A stretch of DNA of 64,000 nt from Mytilinidion resinicola (Eukaryota > Ascomycota > Dothideomycetes > Mytilinidiales > Mytilinidiaceae): positions 1,109,838-1,173,837 of the forward strand of contig NW_022985441.1 of assembly GCF_010093595.1 (NCBI RefSeq), given 5' to 3'. A model generated the notes under the pieces. The model did no database searches. It was not told the DNA's origin and worked only from the letters and a program-made list of their open reading frames with translations. Numbering within the stretch: the stretch's first letter is position 1; every line of letters starts with the position of its first letter. This document shows positions 1-10,511 of this stretch, piece after piece. The translations under genes were made by a program, and so were the position numbers.

Positions 1-175
1 ACAAAGCAGAGGAGGGGGATGGTGGCCACGGTTCCGGCGTACAAGATTCGGCATTTTTAGGATACAAGATACAAGGATCTCTTGTTGTTTTATATAATAA
101 TCTAGCTATTCTGGTTGATTCTACATATATGTAATACGAACAGCTATGCTTTATACGGCTAAAGCAGCCCCAGCG

Positions 176-218
176 CTAGCAGGGAGCGCTGCTGGCCCGC
201 TCATATTACCCCCTTGTA
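176..218 (-). repeat. Solo, diverged terminal repeat of a MITE-like element
   Basis: These 43 bases align without gaps to the right arm of the foldback element at 245-394 (about 33 of 43 identical). They end in the same ttacccccttgta terminus, and the complete copy starts 26 bp further on in the opposite orientation. I read this as the end of a second, older copy. Its other end is not recognisable within the window. Confidence 0.6.
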
Positions 219-244
219 CTGGACTACCTAGTTGGTGAAAGGAC

Positions 245-394
245 TACAAGGGGGTAACCTGAGCGGGCTGCTCGCCCTCCCTGTCAGTTTTGGGGGCATT
301 ATAGTCGTACCCGCACTATTTTCCTAGGATATTACTATAATGCCCCTAAAACTGACAGGGAGGGCGAGCAGCCCGCTCAGGTTACCCCCTTGTA
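245..394. mobile_element. Foldback (MITE-like) element with 61-bp terminal inverted repeats
   Basis: The left arm (245-305) and right arm (334-394) are inverted repeats of 61 bases with one mismatch, separated by a 28-base spacer. Both ends read TA|caaggggg...cccccttg|TA, which fits a TA target-site duplication as used by Tc1/mariner-type DNA transposons. No transposase is encoded, so the element would have to be mobilised in trans. The near-perfect arms suggest recent insertion or ongoing homogenisation. Family assignment is inference; the inverted symmetry is seen directly. Confidence 0.7.
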
Positions 395-929
395 TGCACG
401 GGGAGCTTGGCACAGGACGACACAGAGATTTGGCTGCATGGAGATGATATCATTGGAAGCCACTCTCCTGGACCCTGGGAATGATCTTCTCGGTTGCATG
501 CGAGCGTGGAAGGTCCTTTGTGTCGTCGTGAGTGCTGCAGGATGCATTTGAAGGAGGCGTGGAGCTCGATCCGGAGAGAAGAATGACCTCCGGCGAGGCT
601 GGAGAGCAGCCGCAACCAGCTCCCGTATTGCAGCAGGTGGTGGCGGGGTGAGGAGACATTGAGCTGCATTTAGAGTGGCAAGGCTGATAAATTTGGCGTC
701 AGAATAGCGCGAGGGCCAAGGGCCGTTGCGAAGCACCCCGGCGCGGCCCCATCTCGAGGCTATCTTTCTTCTCAACCGTGGACCCGCCGCTGCACCGCTT
801 CCTCACGTCACTCGTTAATCAATCTGTTTCATGCCTGCTTCCTCTGCCCTCTGCGTCCTATTCTAATACCCATTCACTCGCTGCTACATGACCTACGCCC
901 CTCGATAGCGCTCGACGGGCCCTTCTCCG
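395..929. other. Gap: upstream region of the apyrase gene
   Basis: No gene could be supported here. Open frames on the minus strand (for example 377-775) have no recognisable family, no conserved motif and arginine/serine-rich composition typical of shadow frames. The region presumably holds the promoter and 5' UTR of the apyrase gene. Bases 1-175 are AT-rich sequence with no supported gene. Confidence 0.5.
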
Positions 930-3219
930 ATGGGAAAGTGTACGCAGCCCCCTCAGCTCCTTATCGCGACATCTGCTCACAGCCCTCGCTGACTTTGACG
1001 CTTTCACAGGGAGATATGGTGTTATTCTGGATGCTGGGTCGTCGGTATGCGCCGGAAATACGCCTCAACGCGCGCCGCTTAACTGACTGGTGAAAGGGGA
1101 CCCGTGTCCATATCTATCGATGGCTTCACAGCGACTACGCCCGCGATTCCGCGAACGAAACCGACCTAGAACGCCTTCCTGCTCTTCACACGAAGAAGAA
1201 ATGGACGCTGAAGAAACATCCTGGTGAGCCCAGTGCTGTCTGTTTTGTTGCGCGGCGCGGTTTGCTGATAGCGGTTATCGTATAGGGATCTCGACTTTTG
1301 GCGACAACCCCAACGAGGTCGGTCCGGAGTATCTTGCCGACCTACTTCAACATGCCCTCGATGTCATACCCTCCGATGAGGTCGCAAATACACCCATATT
1401 TCTGCTGGCTACTGCTGGCATGAGGATACTACCACCGCTGAAACAGAAAGCTTTGCTGGAACAGGTCTGCACGTACGCGCGGAAGACAACCGAGTTCCTG
1501 CTACCGGACTGCGATCTGCACATCAAGGTCATTCCTGGGGAGACTGAAGGGCTGTATGGGTGGATTGCTGCCAATTACCTTCTCGGAGGATTCGACAAGC
1601 CTGGAGAGCACGACCATGGAAACGGTCATCACACATATGGATTCCTGGACATGGGAGGTGCATCGGCACAGATTGCATTTGCTCCAAACAGCACAGAAGC
1701 CGAGAAGCACGCAAACGATCTGACCCTCCTACGGATGAGAACGCTGGATGGCAAATCATCCGAATACAAAGTGTTCGTCACCACCTGGCTAGGATTTGGG
1801 GTCAACCAAGCTCGGAAACGATACGTCGATAGCCTGCTCGAAGCGAGTCCCAAAGCTATTGAGCTACCTGATCCTTGCCTTCCCTCCGGCCTCAATGTTA
1901 CTACTACAGGCCATCCCATAGAACTAGGGTCCGACGAGGACCTAGGGAAGGCTCCACATCTTCTTGGAACAGGAGACTTCCCAGGCTGTATGAGCTCGAC
2001 GCTGCCACTTCTGGAGAAAGACAAGCCATGTCCAGACGAACCCTGCCTGATCAATGGTATCCACGTTCCCGCTATAGACTTCGATGTGAACCATTTTGTG
2101 GGAGTATCAGAATACTGGCATACCACGCACGAAATATTCGAGATGTCACACAAAGACAAGGCTTACGATTTCCACACTTACCAGGAACGGGTACTAGAGT
2201 TCTGCAGTCAAGATTGGGATAAAATACAGAAAGGGATTAAAGATCACACGTGGGGCAAAAAGGTCGATGAAACGACTGCCCTTGAAGTTTGTTTCAAGGC
2301 ATCCTGGTTAATCAATGTTCTTCATGAAGGCATCGGTGTGCCACGAGTTGGGATAGAACCCATTAAGGGCGGACACAATGGCACCAAGGAAGTCCTCGAC
2401 CATGCAAAAGAGAAGGGCTATCTCGACCCTTTCCAAGCTGTCAATAAAATCGGCGATGTCGAAGTAAGCTGGACACTGGGTAAAATGGTCCTCTACGCAT
2501 CCAGCGAAGTTCCAGCGTCACCAAAAGAGCTAGCAGTCGGCTTCGGCAGCAACGTCCCCGGCATCCCCTCCGACTTCCAATACGCAGGCGGAAAATACGT
2601 AAAAGCGGACCCTCACGACGAAGACGATGACTGGCACGACAATCTCTTCAAAGACTCTCCCCGCCGCATCCCGGGCCTCGTAATCTTCATCCTAATCGTC
2701 TGCGTCGTTCTCTTCCTGCTCTGCGGCCGCGACCGTCGCAAATCCTTCCTCCACCGCGCTCTCCACCCCTTTACCCGCCACTCCAGCTCCCTCAAGCGCC
2801 GCCGCGGCTTCGGCGGCAAGCTCTTCGGCCTCGCCGGCTCCCCCTCCTACGAGCGCGTGCTCGAAGGCGGCGAGGGCGCCGAGGAGTTCGAGCTCGGCGA
2901 CGTGGATTCGGACAACGAGCACTCCGACTCCAGCGAGGGCAGCCGCGTCGGCAGGACGTCCGGGTGGGCGACGCCGCAGATCAAGGCCGGGTTCGACCCT
3001 ACGCCGCTGAGCTATTTCGATAATCCGATCACGCAGGGCGCCGGGCTGGGGTTGGGGCCACCGGGCGTGTTTAGCAATGCGATTGGGAGGGGCGGGTTGA
3101 TTTCGCGGACGGATAGTAGGGAGAGGTTGGCGGGGGTGGGGTCGAGCCATAGGAGTCGGCCGGGGAGTCCGACTAGGCTGAGGAGTCCGATGATTCCGTT
3201 GAAGGAGTCGGTTGATTGA
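930..3219 (+). CDS. YND1: Golgi apyrase, GDA1/CD39 nucleoside phosphatase family
   Basis: The exons are 930-939, 1010-1044, 1097-1223 and 1286-3219 (701 residues). The enzyme hydrolyses nucleoside di- and triphosphates in the Golgi lumen, supporting nucleotide-sugar exchange for glycosylation. The first two introns cut the first apyrase conserved region: the joined N-terminus reads MGKWRYGVILDAGSSGTR. Further family motifs are TAGMR (about residue 100), YGWIAANY (148-155) and GFLDMGGASAQ (176-186). A single membrane helix lies near residues 522-540, followed by a basic, Ser/Gly-rich tail of about 160 residues, the layout of yeast Ynd1 (soluble Gda1 differs). The start was chosen because a 10-base first exon is the only one that restores the conserved MGKWRYG opening. 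The four-exon model is strongly supported by frame. Confidence 0.92.
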
Positions 3220-4304
3220 GGAAAAAGGAGTGAGATGGATGTGGTAATAGATGGCGTTTTTTGCGGCTGGGTGTGTGGCGCTTTTGGATTGAGGCGTTAA
3301 GGGGTCACGCATTGGGGACCGGATTTGGAGTTGACTAGGTTACCCGGCATGCTTCTGAGGCCGTATTGGGGACCCTTGGCGTTGTCGTTTGGGGGTGTTT
3401 TGCCCTCGCGCTGTGTGTGGATGGATTAGGCCGCTCATTATAGCAGCCTGCGAGCCGGACTCTGTACTTCTTCTGTTCCTTTACACACCCGTCTCTGCAG
3501 GAGACACGAGTACGTTCGAGTGCACGATACATTAATACGATTCCTTGCAAAAGAAGTCATTCTTCTCCTATTCCCGTGAAGCGACGATATCGTAGACATT
3601 GTAGATACCTCGGAAGAGCTGTGGGGTTCTACGGCTTTTGTCCACCGCGTGAGTCCTGGTAGAACATGCGGCCGAAATGTGTACCTGGTAGGGTTGATGA
3701 ACGAGCACGTAGGGTGCCCTCTTATAACCAGTCTTGTCAATGGGCGTACGATATAGAAGGGTCTGATGGCGAGTTCGGGCTGGATAACTTTGGGAGGTTC
3801 TGGTGGGTAATGGGAGGAATGGGAGTAATGGGCAGCAATCTTGATGTTACACGTCATGTTATTGGTTGCGGAGGAGAAAGTGAGGATAGATATCTGGTTC
3901 AGCGAGAGTTTTAAGGTTGTAGGTTGAGGTCATCATCAGTGTGGATCTCCTCTTCTCTGGGGTGAAGATGCTGAATTGTTCTAAAACGAACATCAGAGTT
4001 TTACGAGGTTTCCTGCTATGCGATTGTCCACAAAAAGGTGCTTATCTCTCGGAGGTGAAGAAGCTGGCCCAATCAGGCAGGCCGACGCGGGTGAGTATTC
4101 GAGCTTTGCGTTCGCCCCGCCCTTGAAGCCTTGGAAGTTATGGCTGCAGCCCGCTATAAGTCTCCTCCGGGCCCGTGGGCCTGACTCACTTGTCTTCTTC
4201 CCTTCTTCTACCTGGAGCCTTCTCTTCCCACACCACAAAGACGCCAAACGTCGGCCGTTATCGCAGCCACCCCGTTGCCAATCCCGGCAACAAACCCTGC
4301 GATA
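3220..4304. other. Gap between apyrase and MATE genes
   Basis: About 1.1 kb without a supportable gene. Short frames exist on both strands (for example 3666-3914 plus, 3438-3857 minus), but they overlap each other and show no domain. The stretch from about 4130 to 4300, pyrimidine-rich near its end, is likely the promoter and 5' leader of the MATE gene. Confidence 0.5.
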
Positions 4305-6331
4305 ATGGCACCCTCAGAACCAATTCACGCTCGACCGACGGCTGAATCTTCGAGCGGCATTGGGAACAGCTTCAGGTCGCAATTGGAATCCTTCAGCGTC
4401 GGATCGCCCATCGCCGAAGCTGCCATTCAGCGGGATCTCGAAGAGGGTGGCGATGACGCCTATCCTAGCTCTGACGACGATGACGAAAGTTCTTCGGGAT
4501 CATCCACAGTGCATCCTTCAGAGTATTCCATGAGAGACGCCTACCGGAGACCAAGCTATGTGAATCCTGGGTTTCGGTCTGCTGTCATCGCTTCACAATC
4601 AGTCCCGGAGCACAGCTACCTGACGAAACGAGAGCGACAACAAATCCGGGAGGAAGAGAGGAGTTTGCTACGAGACAACCTACTTCTTCCACCAAAGCAT
4701 CCGCGGCGAGAAAGCGAGAGTGGCCTGCCTGCGCGTTTGGGCAAGCGACTGTCGATCGCAGGGCTGAGAAAGGTGCGAAGTGCAGCAGATGAAGAATCAG
4801 CCATCGAAAGAGATGATGAGCCATCAGAGCATTCAGCACTATTGGGAGCGGACCCTACTAAGCCCTATGGAGGAGAAGACACTCCAGAGAACATCAACAA
4901 AAAGTGGGTAGAAGCAGTCGCAGCTGGCAAAATTCAAACGACCTGGCAACGAGAGTCGAAAACGCTTGCCAGATATTCTGCTCCTTTGATAGTCACATTC
5001 CTCTTGCAGTATTCGCTCACCGTGGCGAGTATTTTCACTGTGGGCCACATTGGCAAGGTGGAACTTGGAGCTGTGAGTCTAGCAAGTATGACAGCAAATA
5101 TAACCGGCTATGCCGTCTATCAGGGCCTTGCTACCTCACTCGACACTCTCTGCGCACAGGCATACGGCTCGGGCCACAAGAAACTTGTAGGGTTGCAGCT
5201 TCAACGCATGATCTATTTTCTCTGGGTAATTACAATTCCCATTGGCGTTATCTGGCTAAGTGGAACCGCTATCCTCTCCGCCATTGTCCCAGAGAAGGAA
5301 ACTGCAAGGCTCGCCGGAATCTACCTAAAGATCCTTCTCGCTGGGGCCCCTGGATACGCAGCTTTCGAGAGCGGCAAACGCTTCCTCCAGGCCCAAGGCC
5401 TCTTCACTGCAAATCTGTACGTGCTGCTGATATGCGCACCGCTCAACGCCCTAATGAACTACCTCTTCGTCTGGGTCTTCGACTGGGGCTTCATCGGCGC
5501 CCCAATCGCAGTCGCTGTGACCGAGAACCTCCTTCCCCTCTGCCTGTTCCTCTACGTTCGCTTCATCGACGGCATGGAGTGCTGGGGCGGCTTCGAGAAG
5601 CGCGCCCTGCGCAACTGGGGCCCGATGATCAAGCTCGCACTGCCAGGCCTCGTCATGGTACTCGCAGAATTCCTCGCCTTCGAGATCCTCACCCTGAGCG
5701 CCAGCTGGATCGGGACGACCGCGCTCGCAGCACAAAGCGTGCTGAGTACGGTCACAGCTATCACGTTCCAGATCCCGTTCCCGATGAGCATTGCGGCTTC
5801 TACACGCATTGCGAATCTCATCGGTGCCACGCTCTCCGACGCTGCTAAGACACATAGCCGTGTTGCGCTCTGTGGAGCTGTTCTTATCGGAATCTTTAAT
5901 GTTACCCTCCTCAGCACACTGCGCAAGTACATTGCTGTCCTCTTCACCAACGATCCAGACGTTGTAGAAGTTGTTGCGTCGCTTTTGCCCCTGTGTGCGG
6001 CGTTCCAGCTCTTCGACGCGCTGGCGACGACGTGCAACGGTATCTTGCGTGGATTGGGTAGACAAGAGGTGGGCGGCTACGTGAGTATCTTCGCGTACTA
6101 CTGCATCGCCATGCCGATATCGTTTGGGACGGGTTTCGGGCTTGGGTGGGGCTTGTATGGGCTTTGGGCTGTAAGTAAACCATACCGAAGCTGTGTTGAG
6201 AAGAAGCTAACCGGGAATAGGGTCCTGCAATTGCATTGGGTATTGTGGCGGCAATTGAGGGCACGTTTATTTATAGAACGAGTTGGCAGCGGGCGGTTGA
6301 TGAGGCGCACAAGAGGAACACGATGGGTTGA
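4305..6331 (+). CDS. MATE family multidrug/toxin efflux transporter
   Basis: The exons are 4305-6170 and 6221-6331 (658 residues). MATE proteins export cationic organic compounds in exchange for H+ or Na+. The first 215 or so residues are hydrophilic, acidic and Ser-rich, as in fungal members such as yeast YDR338C/ERC1. The rest is a series of about twelve hydrophobic segments, beginning near SAPLIVTFLLQYSL, with typical MATE stretches such as ALAAQSVLSTVTAITFQIP and CNGILRGLGRQEVGGYV. The 50-nt intron lies after GLYGLWA; splicing restores GPAIALGIVAAIEGTF and a normal C-terminus, whereas reading through gives an unrelated arginine-rich tail. The ATG at 4305 is used; the open frame upstream has no ATG. 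Membrane location (plasma membrane or vacuole) and substrate cannot be told. Confidence 0.9.
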
Positions 6332-6716
6332 ATGCCCGTTATGTATGTGCAAGTCAACATGGTAGTTAGTTTGCGATCTGTAGTAAGTATTCCATAGTTT
6401 TCTTATCGGGATACCTTATCATAGAGTTGGAGTCACGGAGTTCAGGAAGTGTGAGGCGTTAATGCCGGCATTCAAAATATCAAGCTACTGGTGTAGCAGA
6501 TCACATCATCTAGGGCATCCTGAACCTGATACGTTGTGATATTTTCAGCAACTCAAGCGCCAAATAGGTTGCATAACTGTTTTCCGTATTCTCACTGAGC
6601 CCAACTCATATTTCACTGCTAGAAGTACACGGATATCATCGACACAAAAACAAAAACAAATCCCAAACCTGTCCCCCAACGCGCACTACACCATGGCCTA
6701 CTCGAGTCACCACTCC
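6332..6716. other. Gap: convergent 3' ends
   Basis: 385 bp between two convergent genes. It is AT-richer than its flanks and presumably holds both 3' UTRs. No gene or structure was seen. Confidence 0.5.
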
Positions 6717-7640
6717 CTACCCATCAACATCAACCCCCGGCTCCCCTTGCTCCGCCACCCCACCCATCTCTAATCTCGCACTCGCCCTCAAACCCCCGGT
6801 CGGGCTCATAGTCTTCGGCAAACTATCCTTCAAAAAGCAATTCCCCTCTCCCCCTCCGCCAAACGCCTCGGTCAGATTCGCATTGTAGCTCACAGCCACA
6901 CACAGAATCCCGCCGCCGTCCTGCGCCCCCGCGTTCCTCTCCGCGCACGCGCTCATACACTCCTCGAACGTATACGCCGTCGTCACGCGGAGGTCTTTCA
7001 CAGGCCGAGTCCCAACCTCCACGACGACGTCGGCGGGGATGTCGGCGGCGCAGTTGGACGTGAATGTTGCGGTGGTGTTGCGCGCGTCGACGGTGTACGC
7101 GCGGGAGTGCGTCGTGCAGTCGTTTGCGGCGATGCCGACGGTGCCGGAGGTGACGGGTTTTGAGGACGGAGAGGTACTAGGGGTGCTGGGGGAGGGCATG
7201 TTTAGGGTAGAGGTAGCGGAGGTGTTGACGTGGTGTTTGTGCGATTTGGTGGCGCGGCCGACGGTGACGCCGACGATGATGCAGATGGTGAGGAGGAGGA
7301 GGAAGGCGGCGATGCCGAAGAGGGTGCGTTTACGGGAGGCTGAGGGTGGTGTGGCAGTGGTGGCTTTTTCGGGGTCGGGGGACGAGGAGGTCGTGCTGGG
7401 AGTGTAGGCGGGTGGGCCTGGGAGATAGGCTGGGGGCGGGGTGCTGGGGATTGCAGAGTACGCGGCTGGTCTGAAGCTGGTTTGTGCGGGTGGTTCTAGT
7501 TGAGGGATTGGTTCGTGGTTCCCTGATCTGAACGTGTCTTGTTCGGTTTGGAGTTGAGGTATATCGCGTTCCGAGTGTGATGGGACTATTGGTGATACAG
7601 GAGACGCTGAACGCTCAGGTTGGTGGTGCTGGTACTCCAT
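6717..7640 (-). CDS. Single-pass membrane protein with Cys-containing ectodomain
   Basis: A single exon of 307 residues from the ATG at 7640; an in-frame ATG at 7700 would add 20 residues. The N-terminal 105 residues are Pro/Ser/Gln-rich and look disordered, with repeated PPAY-type motifs (PPPAYLPGPPAY) that could recruit WW-domain ubiquitin ligases. A membrane helix follows (about 107-128), preceded by the basic SRKR. Beyond a Ser/Thr/Pro stalk is a domain of about 140 residues with paired cysteines, including FEECMSACAERNAGA and a later CF. This spacing resembles PAN/apple-like fungal extracellular modules, but I cannot assign a family firmly. Topology is inferred as N-terminus inside, Cys domain outside. 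The upstream in-frame extension to 7976 lacks an ATG and is not used. Confidence 0.65.
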   Translation of the reverse strand: MEYQHHQPERSASPVSPIVPSHSERDIPQLQTEQDTFRSGNHEPIPQLEPPAQTSFRPAAYSAIPSTPPPAYLPGPPAYTPSTTSSSPDPEKATTATPPSASRKRTLFGIAAFLLLLTICIIVGVTVGRATKSHKHHVNTSATSTLNMPSPSTPSTSPSSKPVTSGTVGIAANDCTTHSRAYTVDARNTTATFTSNCAADIPADVVVEVGTRPVKDLRVTTAYTFEECMSACAERNAGAQDGGGILCVAVSYNANLTEAFGGGGEGNCFLKDSLPKTMSPTGGLRASARLEMGGVAEQGEPGVDVDG

Positions 7641-7700
7641 TTCTACGGTGCTTCTGCTTCTTCGAACTGGATTTGGAGATTCTAGCAATGACGTTCGCAT

Positions 7701-8906
7701 AAGGAGTGAGGTAAAAATAGAAGATACGTGACGTAGACTAATATGATGATTGAAAGGAACAGCTGAGAAACTTTCAACATAGAGAGAACCCGAGAACAAA
7801 CAGGACACGACACGTCTCAAATACCAAACGACCCAACTGCGACACACCCACCTGTGCCCCAACCTGTGCCGTAGCGCTAAATCCTGATGTTGGTTGATGC
7901 TATTCTGGAACACGTAAGCTGTGCCTCCGGAACATCCTGAGGGGTGCTTCTGCAAGCCCGCTGTAGTGTGACGCAAATAAAGAACCCTGGGTCAACAGTG
8001 TGCAAAGTTTCGTCGCCCTTATCCATATTCGCGGTATAAGTCACTGGGAACGCTGGCTTCCATTGGTCTGTGAGGCGGCAAGGCACCGAGTTCAAACAGC
8101 TGCGAAAGCTGAAACTGGGGTTTGCTCGGCAGACATACCTGGCGGTTACAAGGAGTCGCAGTCAAAACGACCTCTCAACGCGGGGAATGATCGTGACAGC
8201 GGCGAGGAGCGCGCTTACCTAGCCTTGTGGGTGCGCCCGAGGAAAGATGTCTGCTATGGACGATGAGTACACGGATATATCCCAGCACCAGCTGCACTCT
8301 TGCGCGATCGACACCACCGTAAGGAGTAGCCCAGCTAGCAGGTGTTAGCTTCGCCCATTTACATCGTAATCGAAGTTTTGAAAGCCCCAATTTCTCTAAG
8401 CGCGACCAAATCTGCACGCAAAACCCTCACCAATTCTCGTTAGTAGGTGAATCTCGGATGGGGGTAGACAACTTAGACTATCTATACATTTTATTTAGCT
8501 AAACACAATTCAAAAGGGCGTGTAGGTCAGTGTAAGTAATCCTTCGTATCGCTTTCGCCTCTTATAAATCTAACATGTCGCCAGGGTAGAGTATGAGATT
8601 GCAGTTCATCGGCAGTTATCATCTTAGTGTCCTCGGTGGGACTTTTTTGCCTTTTGCAGTTTTTTAACACATCCTCACATTAAATAAGGCGAAGGCTTTT
8701 GCTTTTTCTTTGTCTTTGTAGTACGTTCATCTGCGATTATAGTTGTTCTTCAAATAGAAGATCTAACTGAAAGAGCTGTCTGGGAGAAAGAAAATATCAT
8801 GGGGTGGCTGGCGAACGCCACAATGCCAAGCTAAATCTTCCTAGGTTCGATCTCGCGCTACCTGAACATCGCGACTTCGCGGTCTGTCATTTACACCACA
8901 ACGACG
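7701..8906. other. Gap: divergent upstream region
   Basis: About 1.2 kb between the membrane protein gene (-) and the mitochondrial ribosomal protein gene (+). Only short overlapping frames occur. The part from about 8460 to 8760 is AT-rich with T-runs, as expected of a promoter near the ribosomal protein gene. Nothing else was recognised. Confidence 0.45.
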
Positions 8907-9581
8907 ATGCTTTTACAACTCCTCCGCCGCCTAGTGCGGCCGTCCGCATTCTCATTCCCTCGGCGAACAGCCTCATGCGCCATCCACAATCCAATTGCTC
9001 GAGTAGTATCGCCGACCTCCCTCGTTCTCCCCATCCGCTCCTTCTCCGCATCAGCACCGCGCCCAGCAACCTTCAACCAAGTCCTTCGAGGCGCAAGACA
9101 GTCACAAACAGCTCGGAAGCTGAGGTCCCCGGCCTTGGCTAATCGACCGGAGATGAAGGGTGTGTGTCTAAAGGTTGGCACGACAAAACCTAAGAAGCCC
9201 AACTCGGGAGAGAGGAAATTTGCGAGGGTCAGGTTGAGCACTGGGCAGGTCGTTACGGCGTATATTCCTGGCGAAGGTATGTCAAGTGCCTTTCTGAGAA
9301 AGGAGATGTACAATGACTTTGGAGCGATTCTTGGATGCAAAGAGTTAAGGCTAATACGGAGGCAGGCCATAATGTGCAGCAGCATTCAGTGGTTCTTGTT
9401 CGAGGAGGAAGAGCACAGGATTGTCCAGGTGTGAAATATAGGTTGGTTAGAGGAGCTTTGGATTTGGTGAGTTTAATTCGCTTTGACATGTACCCAATCA
9501 TCTGATAGTTTTTAGGGCGGAGTAGGCAACCGGATCACCTCAAGATCGAAGTACGGAACGAAGAAGCCGAAGGCGACATGA
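8907..9581 (+). CDS. MRPS12: Mitochondrial small-subunit ribosomal protein uS12m
   Basis: The exons are 8907-9276, 9366-9466 and 9516-9581 (178 residues). uS12 sits at the decoding centre of the small subunit and helps control translational accuracy. The N-terminal 60 or so residues are Arg/Ser-rich without acidic residues and end near FSASAP, a typical mitochondrial targeting sequence. The uS12 core follows: [60 protein letters not shown] and a C-terminal [13 protein letters not shown]. Both introns fall inside conserved stretches, and only the spliced product restores the continuous family sequence, which makes the junctions reliable. Confidence 0.95.
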
Positions 9582-10511
9582 ACCATTCTTTGTATACTTG
9601 TATATGGTACTGTAAAATATCTAGAGTACCTGGCGTTGACTGAGGGATGCCTGTGAATAGCATAGCCACGGAAAGGGGAATAACCGGTGCCACTATGACT
9701 GCGTAAACACAAATATAGGCATTTGAGAGGTTGCTGATTCTCGTTGTAAAGATCTTCACATTACATCTGGATTCTGGCACTACATTGAAGGATCTACTTT
9801 GCAGTTCCGCATCCTGGCTTCAGCTACGTTGTCTTATCAATCCGGATCTCTTCGCCTCACACTCTCATTTCTTGCTTCCTTAACGTACGCTTTCCCGAGA
9901 CGGTACTCTTCCCGTGCCGTCATCCTACGATGATAATAGCCTCAATTAGCTTCCAAAGGGAGCTGACGACATCATGGTATGATGTCCGTAGAAGTAACCT
10001 TGCTGCTATTCCCTGCTGCTCCCCCGGCGGCCGTCTGGACTCTTTGGATCGCTGGATCGCAAGATCTTGACTCTTCCCTCTCATGACGTTAATGGCTCCG
10101 TCTCGTGCATGAGCTCACATTGTTTCGTGAATTGCAATGTTCGCAATTCATGAGATCAAAACTTGCATCGCAGCCAAGCGAAACCGACGTGCAATGGTCC
10201 GAGAACAGAACGGCCAACAAAGGCAATATGGCCGTCCTTTAACGCGTCAGCTCCAGACCCCTCTATCTGCACCTCAGCTAAAGCGTGCGTAAGTCTAGAA
10301 AAGGCGACGTGGTAGCAGCTCATGAGGTCAGCGCAGCCAATCAACATGCACGCAAATGTCAGCCAGCTGAAGAACACCACCACGAAAAACATCGGCGCCT
10401 CTTAACGGCCGGAACGTGCGCCACCGCTTCTAGACTTTAAAGCGACGAGACTGCACCTCTTTTTCAAAAGTAGGCTCGTTCAGCCTTGACTTCTTCACCT
10501 TTGTCTGTTGT
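9582..10511. other. Gap between uS12m and DOMON-b561 genes
   Basis: 930 bp with only short frames and no recognised domain. It probably contains the 3' UTR of the ribosomal protein gene and the promoter of the DOMON-b561 gene. Confidence 0.45.

Noticed and set aside
245..394. The large inverted repeat as a transcription terminator
   Set aside because: Bacterial-type hairpin terminators do not apply in a fungal nuclear genome, and arms of 61 bp with TA-flanked ends fit a foldback transposable element better.
4275..4304. Upstream extension of the MATE frame
   Set aside because: The frame is open but starts with TTG, not ATG; the first in-frame ATG is at 4305.
8826..8850. tRNA-like ggttcgatc sequence
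   Set aside because: The T-loop-like string is not flanked by complementary stems or an anticodon arm; no cloverleaf can be drawn. No other tRNA candidate was found.
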